Assembly (NCBI RefSeq): GCF_023017105.1
Contig: NZ_JALKEV010000019.1
Location: 1 to 64,000 of the forward strand
Origin: Halalkalibacter sp. APA_J-10(15)
GTDB taxonomy: Bacteria > Bacillota > Bacilli > Bacillales > Bacillaceae_D
Direction: 5' to 3'
Length of the DNA: 64,000 nt
Within the stretch, counting starts at the first letter, position 1. Each line of letters begins with the position of its first letter. Positions 58,219 to 64,000 of this stretch are shown in pieces. The notes beneath the pieces are model-generated. The model ran no database searches, was not told the DNA's origin, and saw nothing but the letters and a program-made list of their open reading frames with translations. Both the position numbers and the translations under genes were made by a program.

Positions 58219-58473
58219 ATGATGGCAAAGTCTACACATATTAATGTAACGATTGATTTTCATAATTGGGGTGGAGGCGTATATGACTTACGCATTCCAG
58301 TTCAATTAACGGTAAAGCAATTACTGCTAAGCGTTGCTGATACGCTACATATCGAGCGGACGGATTCCTCTCTATGTGCGATTAAGGTTTTAACGAAAAA
58401 ATTATTTATTACGGATGATGATATGTTAAGTCATTATCCGATTACAGATGGGGATATTTTACAAGTTTTATAG
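58219..58473 (+). CDS. esaB: type VII secretion ubiquitin-like protein EsaB/YukD
   Basis: This 84-residue cytoplasmic ubiquitin-fold protein contains the beta-grasp pattern (THINVTIDFHNWGGGVYDLRI in part, then VADTLHI, and ITDGDILQVL at the end). It lacks a C-terminal Gly-Gly, as in YukD. ATG 58219 or the adjacent ATG 58222 may be used. It is needed for ESX activity in relatives. Confidence 0.92.
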   Translation: MMAKSTHINVTIDFHNWGGGVYDLRIPVQLTVKQLLLSVADTLHIERTDSSLCAIKVLTKKLFITDDDMLSHYPITDGDILQVL

Positions 58474-58516
58474 ACTAGAATGTGAAGGTCTGTGAAAAGG
58501 TGAAGGAGTCAACGCT

Positions 58517-59782
58517 ATGAAGGAAAAAAAGATTCAGTTGGATTCGCTCACGCTTCATTTTCAAATTGAAGGTGAAGAGTGGCGCACAGAATTAGCCAAA
58601 TCACAAACGAAGGTGAAAACGATTCAACAAATGGGACTGATTACGACACCCTCGGACTATTTTTTGCCAGTCTCGATCGAAGAGGAAGAGGATCTTTTTA
58701 GGTTTTCGTTTGTGGTGGAAGATGAGAAAAAGAAATGGAAGGATATTAAGGATCTTCAACGGAATGAAAAGCTACGGTTGCTTTGGAATTTAGCTAAGCT
58801 GAAACCTTATTTATCAACTCGGACGACTTTCTTTCTCCATCCTGATAACGTCGTATTTGATGACAATTTAATGCCGTCTATTATGTATCGTGGGATTCGT
58901 CAATTGCTACCACCTTATGAAGTGAAAGAAGATCACTTCTTCCAACAATATAAATGTTTCATTCTCGCCTTATTTTCTAAACAGTATACCTTTGATGATT
59001 TATACAACGGTTCATTAAAGAAGGTGAAGGAAACAGAGTTTGAACGACATGTTCATGAGACAAAAAGTCTAGAAGAATTAATTACGTACATAAAGACGTG
59101 CTATCGCAAAGAGCAACAAAAGACGGAAAAAACGATGACGACAGTCCCGATGAAACGGTTTCGGTTATTCAAGCAATTATCGATCATTATGATTACGTTG
59201 TCTATCGTGCTGGCCGTACCGTTATTTTATTACATGTTTGTGAAAGACCCATATCAGGAAAAGTTATTAACTGCACACGGTGAATTTTTGTCGTCAGATT
59301 ATAGCGCAGTCATTTCAACTCTTCGGAGAGAAGACCCTGAGCGGTTACCTTATCGGACTAAATATATTTTGGCGTACTCTTACATTCAAGTTGAGAGTTT
59401 ACCAAATCGAGATAAAGAAGCGATTATGAGAAATGTCAGCTTACGAAGTGATGAGAATTATTTGCTCTATTGGATTTTAAATGGTCGTGGCTATTTTGAA
59501 GAATCGATTGAAAAGGCGATGTTTATAGATGACCCACAATTAATTATGTATGGGCTTATTAAGCAAATGGAGCAAGTTCGAAATGATCCGCAATTAAGTG
59601 GTTCAGAACGTGATGAGGAAATAAGGAGGCTTCAAGACGAACTGAATCGATATGAAGACGACTACTTGGAAGAGAATGAAGAGGAAGTAACAGAGGAAGT
59701 TCCAGTAGAAGGAGCCAATGCTGAACAAGAGCTTGCTCCAGAGCCTGATGAAATGATTGATCAAGAAGAGGAAGAAGAGTAG
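58517..59782 (+). CDS. essB: type VII secretion protein EssB/YukC
   Basis: This 421-residue membrane protein has a cytoplasmic pseudokinase domain (about 1-205, with STRTTFFLHPDNVVFDDN near residue 95), a single helix (about 216-238) and an extracellular helical domain. It ends in an acidic tail rich in Glu. EssB is a core part of the ESX channel and contacts EssC. AAAGGTGAAGGAG precedes the start. Confidence 0.93.
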   Translation: MKEKKIQLDSLTLHFQIEGEEWRTELAKSQTKVKTIQQMGLITTPSDYFLPVSIEEEEDLFRFSFVVEDEKKKWKDIKDLQRNEKLRLLWNLAKLKPYLSTRTTFFLHPDNVVFDDNLMPSIMYRGIRQLLPPYEVKEDHFFQQYKCFILALFSKQYTFDDLYNGSLKKVKETEFERHVHETKSLEELITYIKTCYRKEQQKTEKTMTTVPMKRFRLFKQLSIIMITLSIVLAVPLFYYMFVKDPYQEKLLTAHGEFLSSDYSAVISTLRREDPERLPYRTKYILAYSYIQVESLPNRDKEAIMRNVSLRSDENYLLYWILNGRGYFEESIEKAMFIDDPQLIMYGLIKQMEQVRNDPQLSGSERDEEIRRLQDELNRYEDDYLEENEEEVTEEVPVEGANAEQELAPEPDEMIDQEEEEE

Positions 59783-59819
59783 CGATGCAAGCTTGGCTGA
59801 TTGAGAGAGGAAGAAAATC

Positions 59820-62800
59820 ATGGAACAGACGAGACTATTAATTCTTTTTGATAAGCAGTTACACAAATGTCTTTTACCTAAAGGGATATCGAAAGAAATA
59901 ACGGTAAGTAATGATTGGTCTGATACGGTCACATTTACGAGCTTAACGGAATCTTTTGTCGTTACTTGGGATGGAGAAGAGTGTGTTCTTGAAGGGGACG
60001 CCCTTCCTGATAATGGACGAACGCGATTACAAGTAGGCTCGACGGAAATAGAGTTTCTTCTTATAGAGGAAGAAGAAGTAACCGTTTATGATTTAGCAGG
60101 TGCTCAGGCGGTGACATTTGGAAATAGTGAACATCATGATATCCGGCTGGAATCGACGGATGCTGATTTTTCACTTATACGACCATCAGAAGATCGATTC
60201 TTTCAGTTAACGGTAAATAGTGGTGAAGTGTATCACAATGGTCTATGTAAGGAGCATGTTCAATCGCTTGAACCGGGAGATCAGCTCTATGTAGATGGAA
60301 TCTCGATCATCATCAATGCAGAGGATATGGAGGTCAGTGGTGCCAAAGAGAAGCTAGCATCGGAGCTGACGCAGCTGGTGGAGCGGGATACGTACTACAG
60401 TGAGGAGTATCCAGATTACCATCGCTCGCCTCGCGTCATTTATCGAGAGCCAACCAAAAAGCAGACCATTGCTAAGCCGCCACCGCAACCGTCAAAGCCG
60501 AGTGAACAATTAGCGCGGACCATTGTCCCTCCTCTTGTGATGATTGCGGCGTTTGTTCTATTGACAATTTTCCAGCCGCGAGGAATTTATATTGTCGTTA
60601 TGCTCGCGATGACGGTGACAACGATTCTGATTTCAGTTATTTATTATGTGAAAAACCTGAAGCAATATAAAGTAGACACAAAGGAACGGTTAGAGAGCTA
60701 TCGAGAGTACTTACACCGAAAGACGAAGGAGTTATATCACATAACCGAGGAGCAGAGGCATTCCTTGAACTATCATTTTCCTCATATCGAACAAATACGA
60801 GATATGGCTGTACGAGTTGATGCAAGAATCTATGAGAAAACGATGTTTCATCATGATTTTCTGCAATATCGTACAGGATTAGGAACAGCAGAAAGAAGCT
60901 TTGAGATTGACTTTAATGAAGAAGAGTTTACTCAAGAAAAGGATGTACTCGCAGACGAAGCGAGAGAGCTTTTGAATCAGCATGAAGATTTACACGATGT
61001 TCCTGTCGTGGCCTCCTTAATGAAAGGTCCGGTTGGATATATTGGACAGCGTCATCTCGTCTTGGAGCAGCTACAGCTGCTAGTTATGCAGCTAGGTCTG
61101 TTTCAAAGCTATCATGATGTTCAGTTCATTACCGTATTTCCTGAAGAGGAAAAAGAAGAATGGAATTGGATGCGGTGGCTTCCTCATTCAAGCCTGCGTG
61201 ATGTGAATGTAAGAGGCTTTGTGTACCATGAACGCTCACGAGATCAAGTTCTTTATTCGGTGTATCAGATCTTGAAGGAGCGAAAGCAATTGATCGACGA
61301 GAAAGGGAACACGAATGAAAAAACGTATTTCTTCCCACACTATGTCGTCTTGATTACGGACGAAAAGCTCATTCTCGATCATACGATTATGGAATTCTTT
61401 AATGAAGATCCAAGCGAGCTCGGCGTTTCTCTTCTATACGTTCAAGATGTCATGCAATCATTACCAGAGCATGTGAAAACGGTTATTGATATTCGTGATT
61501 CTAAGACAGGAAATATCATCTTAGAAGAAGGCGAGCTTGTTAATCGTGCGTTTGTTCCTGATCACTTTCCGTTGAATTTCGATAAGGAGGAAGTGTCTCG
61601 TGCTCTTGCACCGATTAATCATTTGCAAAGTTTAAAGAATTCCATCCCAGAAAGTGTAACGTTCCTTGAAATGTATGGGGTTGAGCGAGTGGAGGAGCTA
61701 GGTGTTACAACGAGGTGGCGTGCAAATGAAACGTATAAGAGCTTGGCGGTTCCGCTTGGATTACGTGGAAAAGAGGACATCGTCCAGCTTAATCTTCATG
61801 AAAAGGCTCACGGGCCACACGGGCTTGTTGCTGGGACAACTGGGTCAGGTAAGTCTGAAATTATTCAATCGTACATTTTGTCTTTAGCTGTTAACTTTCA
61901 TCCATACGAAGTAGCTTTTCTATTAATTGACTACAAAGGTGGAGGAATGGCGAATTTATTTAAGAAGCTCCCGCATTTAGTTGGAACGATTACGAATTTA
62001 GATCGTAGTCAATCAATGCGTGCGTTAGCTTCTATTAAGGCGGAGCTTCAAAAGCGCCAGCGTCTTTTTGGAGAAAACGATGTAAACCATATTAATCAAT
62101 ATCAAAAGCTATATAAGCAAGGGAAAGTCCAAGAGCCGATGCCACACTTATTTTTAATTTCGGATGAGTTCGCTGAGTTGAAGTCGGAGCAGCCTGATTT
62201 TATGAAGGAGCTTGTTTCAACGGCGCGTATCGGTCGATCATTGGGCATTCATTTGATTCTTGCTACACAAAAGCCAAGTGGGGTTGTCGACGATCAGATT
62301 TGGTCGAATTCAAAATTTAAGTTAGCGTTAAAAGTACAAAATGCTAGTGATTCAAATGAAATATTGAAAACACCAGACGCTGCTGAAATTACATTGCCTG
62401 GTCGTTCCTATTTACAAGTAGGAAATAATGAAATATATGAGCTATTCCAAAGTGCATGGAGTGGTGCTGATTATATTCCTGATCAGGACGATTATGAATT
62501 AGTGGATACGACGATCTATGCGATTAATGATCTAGGGCAGTATGATATCTTAACAGAAGATTTAAGTGGTTTAGGTCAGAAAGAACAAGTTGAGAAGGTG
62601 CCTACGGAGCTCGATGCTGTGATTGATCATATTCACGATTATACGACGAAACAGGACATTGCGCCATTGCCACGTCCGTGGCTTCCACCGCTTCCTGAGC
62701 ATTTAACGACAGAAGAGCTTCACCCTATTAGCTTTGAAGAGGCTTGGGAAGAAGAGAAGAGGCCGTTGCAAGTGACGATTGGTTTACTCGATCAGCCTGA

Positions 62801-64000
62801 GCTTCAGTCACAGAAGCCGTTAACTCTAGATTTAACAAAGGATGGTCATATTGCTGTCTTTTCAAGTCCAGGGTACGGGAAATCGACGTTCTTACAAACG
62901 GTTGTAATGGATTTAGCCAGACAACATCACCCTGAGCATTTTCATGTATACTTGCTCGATTTCGGGACAAATGGTTTGTTACCGTTAAAGGGTTTGCCAC
63001 ATGTGGCTGATACATTTTTAGTTGATGATAGTGAGAAGGTTGGAAAGCTGATACGTTTGTTATCGACAGTCATGAAAGAACGAAAGCAGCTTTTAAGTCG
63101 GTATGGTGTCGCTAATTTATCGATGTATGAAAAGGCGAGTGGGGAAGTTGAACCGAATCTATTAATCGTCATTGATAACTTTGACACTGTTCGAGATACG
63201 GATTTCTCTGAGGAGTTCGAGAAGCTTGTGACGCAAATCGCTCGTGAAGGTGCAAGTGTTGGGGTTCATTTAACGATTAGTGCAGGACGACAAGGGGCTA
63301 TGCGCATTCCGTTATTATCAAATATTAAGACTCAAATCCCACTTTACCTGATTGAACAAACAGAAGCGCGCTCGATTATTGGTAGAACCGAACTAGAGAT
63401 TGAAGAAATTCCAGGACGCGGTCTAGTGAAGCTAGAAGAGCCAGCACTATTTCAGGCGATGCTACCTGCTGAAGGAACAGAGCCATTAGAAATAATCGAT
63501 TCAATCCAAACGACTGCTAAGAGCATGGATGAATATTGGCAAGGAGAGCGTCCTGAGGAGATTCCGATGATGCCAGAAGGGGTCATTGAGTTTGAGAAGT
63601 TTAGGCAGAGTAAGAAAGTAAAAGAGCTTGTAAATCAGCAGCAGCTTCCTCTAGGTCTGGAGTTTGAGGAGGTTCAGCCGTTGGCATTTGCTCCGAACAA
63701 ATTTGGACAGTTCATCGTCGTAAGTGACCGTAAAGACGGGTTAAGAAGGATGAATCAGTCTATCTTAAAAAATATGATGCTTCTGAAAGATGATTATCAG
63801 CTCATGCTCCTTGATACGAGTGATAAAGAGTTATCCGAAGTAGCAACAGAGGTGAATGCTTATATTTGTGACACAGAAGGTCACAAGACGGTTAAAAATG
63901 ATTTATTAAGTGAGATCAAGATTCGAATGACTCAAGGGACAGAAGGAATGCCGAGTTGGCTCATCTTTATAACGGATTTAGAAGATTTCTGTCAAAGTAG
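59820..64000 (+). CDS. essC: type VII secretion ATPase EssC (partial, runs off the window)
   Basis: This FtsK/SpoIIIE-type motor of the ESX system starts at ATG 59820 behind AGAGGAAG and stays open to the end of the window (at least 1393 residues; full EssC is about 1480). N-terminal tandem FHA-like domains (1-190) are followed by two helices (about 231-277) and then ATPase domains. The first ATPase has Walker A GTTGSGKSE (residues 672-680), the second SSPGYGKST (about 1015-1023), and the third is degenerate where visible. The C-terminus, which selects substrates and differs between strains, lies outside. Confidence 0.94.
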   Translation, partial: MEQTRLLILFDKQLHKCLLPKGISKEITVSNDWSDTVTFTSLTESFVVTWDGEECVLEGDALPDNGRTRLQVGSTEIEFLLIEEEEVTVYDLAGAQAVTFGNSEHHDIRLESTDADFSLIRPSEDRFFQLTVNSGEVYHNGLCKEHVQSLEPGDQLYVDGISIIINAEDMEVSGAKEKLASELTQLVERDTYYSEEYPDYHRSPRVIYREPTKKQTIAKPPPQPSKPSEQLARTIVPPLVMIAAFVLLTIFQPRGIYIVVMLAMTVTTILISVIYYVKNLKQYKVDTKERLESYREYLHRKTKELYHITEEQRHSLNYHFPHIEQIRDMAVRVDARIYEKTMFHHDFLQYRTGLGTAERSFEIDFNEEEFTQEKDVLADEARELLNQHEDLHDVPVVASLMKGPVGYIGQRHLVLEQLQLLVMQLGLFQSYHDVQFITVFPEEEKEEWNWMRWLPHSSLRDVNVRGFVYHERSRDQVLYSVYQILKERKQLIDEKGNTNEKTYFFPHYVVLITDEKLILDHTIMEFFNEDPSELGVSLLYVQDVMQSLPEHVKTVIDIRDSKTGNIILEEGELVNRAFVPDHFPLNFDKEEVSRALAPINHLQSLKNSIPESVTFLEMYGVERVEELGVTTRWRANETYKSLAVPLGLRGKEDIVQLNLHEKAHGPHGLVAGTTGSGKSEIIQSYILSLAVNFHPYEVAFLLIDYKGGGMANLFKKLPHLVGTITNLDRSQSMRALASIKAELQKRQRLFGENDVNHINQYQKLYKQGKVQEPMPHLFLISDEFAELKSEQPDFMKELVSTARIGRSLGIHLILATQKPSGVVDDQIWSNSKFKLALKVQNASDSNEILKTPDAAEITLPGRSYLQVGNNEIYELFQSAWSGADYIPDQDDYELVDTTIYAINDLGQYDILTEDLSGLGQKEQVEKVPTELDAVIDHIHDYTTKQDIAPLPRPWLPPLPEHLTTEELHPISFEEAWEEEKRPLQVTIGLLDQPELQSQKPLTLDLTKDGHIAVFSSPGYGKSTFLQTVVMDLARQHHPEHFHVYLLDFGTNGLLPLKGLPHVADTFLVDDSEKVGKLIRLLSTVMKERKQLLSRYGVANLSMYEKASGEVEPNLLIVIDNFDTVRDTDFSEEFEKLVTQIAREGASVGVHLTISAGRQGAMRIPLLSNIKTQIPLYLIEQTEARSIIGRTELEIEEIPGRGLVKLEEPALFQAMLPAEGTEPLEIIDSIQTTAKSMDEYWQGERPEEIPMMPEGVIEFEKFRQSKKVKELVNQQQLPLGLEFEEVQPLAFAPNKFGQFIVVSDRKDGLRRMNQSILKNMMLLKDDYQLMLLDTSDKELSEVATEVNAYICDTEGHKTVKNDLLSEIKIRMTQGTEGMPSWLIFITDLEDFCQS

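Overview
The window is chromosomal DNA of a low-GC, Gram-positive, Bacillus-like bacterium (family Bacillaceae; an alkaliphilic or halophilic relative is plausible but I cannot name the species). The evidence is a block matching the Bacillus subtilis ydi region (thiL, tsaE, tsaB, rimI, tsaD, ABC-F, rex, tatA, tatC, YdiK, CPBP protease, groES, groEL), strong purine-rich ribosome binding sites with some TTG and GTG starts, a CIRCE operator, CcpA-type cre sites and a Staphylococcus/Bacillus-type ESX (type VII) secretion locus.

Layout. 1-430: the end of an rRNA operon (5S gene and terminator), followed by a second copy of the 5S 3' end plus terminator. 560-17500: a metabolic block with an AEC transporter; two Gfo/Idh oxidoreductases with an AraC regulator and a sugar isomerase; molybdenum cofactor genes in two divergent sets (moaC-mobA and moeA-mobB-moaE-moaD); a YesM/YesN-type two-component system with a sugar ABC importer; and a trans-sulfuration PLP enzyme. 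17695-18040: a second 5S gene with its own promoter, an initiator tRNA-Met and a terminator. The 17 kb block therefore lies between two 5S copies. 18142-32741: the conserved housekeeping block. A dense DnaA-box cluster follows tsaD, Rex-type operators precede rex and a DoxX gene, and groESL carries CIRCE.

33244-44590: an accessory catabolic block with a formylglycine-generating enzyme, an RpiR regulator, a cysteine-type sulfatase, a BglF-type PTS permease, an AraC regulator and a GH115 enzyme. None of the enzymes shows a signal peptide. This suggests PTS import of a sulfated, uronate-containing oligosaccharide that is processed in the cytoplasm. 44600-50060: a scarred region with an orphan cre-controlled promoter, a TetR-DUF3995-flavin monooxygenase operon with a palindromic operator, decapitated SgrR-like and MFS genes joined at a deletion scar, and a GltS-type symporter. 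50060-53770: small and single genes (a 47-residue membrane protein, a rhodanese, a fatty acid hydroxylase family protein) among repeats. 53775-64000: the ESX locus esxA-esaA-essA-esaB-essB-essC; essC runs off the window.

Three dispersed repeat families sit between genes: a roughly 20-bp unit (consensus near ATAGCGGAAYGAGGATYCC) in three clusters of both orientations, a roughly 240-bp inverted-repeat-bounded element in two copies, and a 45-bp repeat in two copies. Gene calls rest on reading the sequence and on family knowledge; no database search was run.
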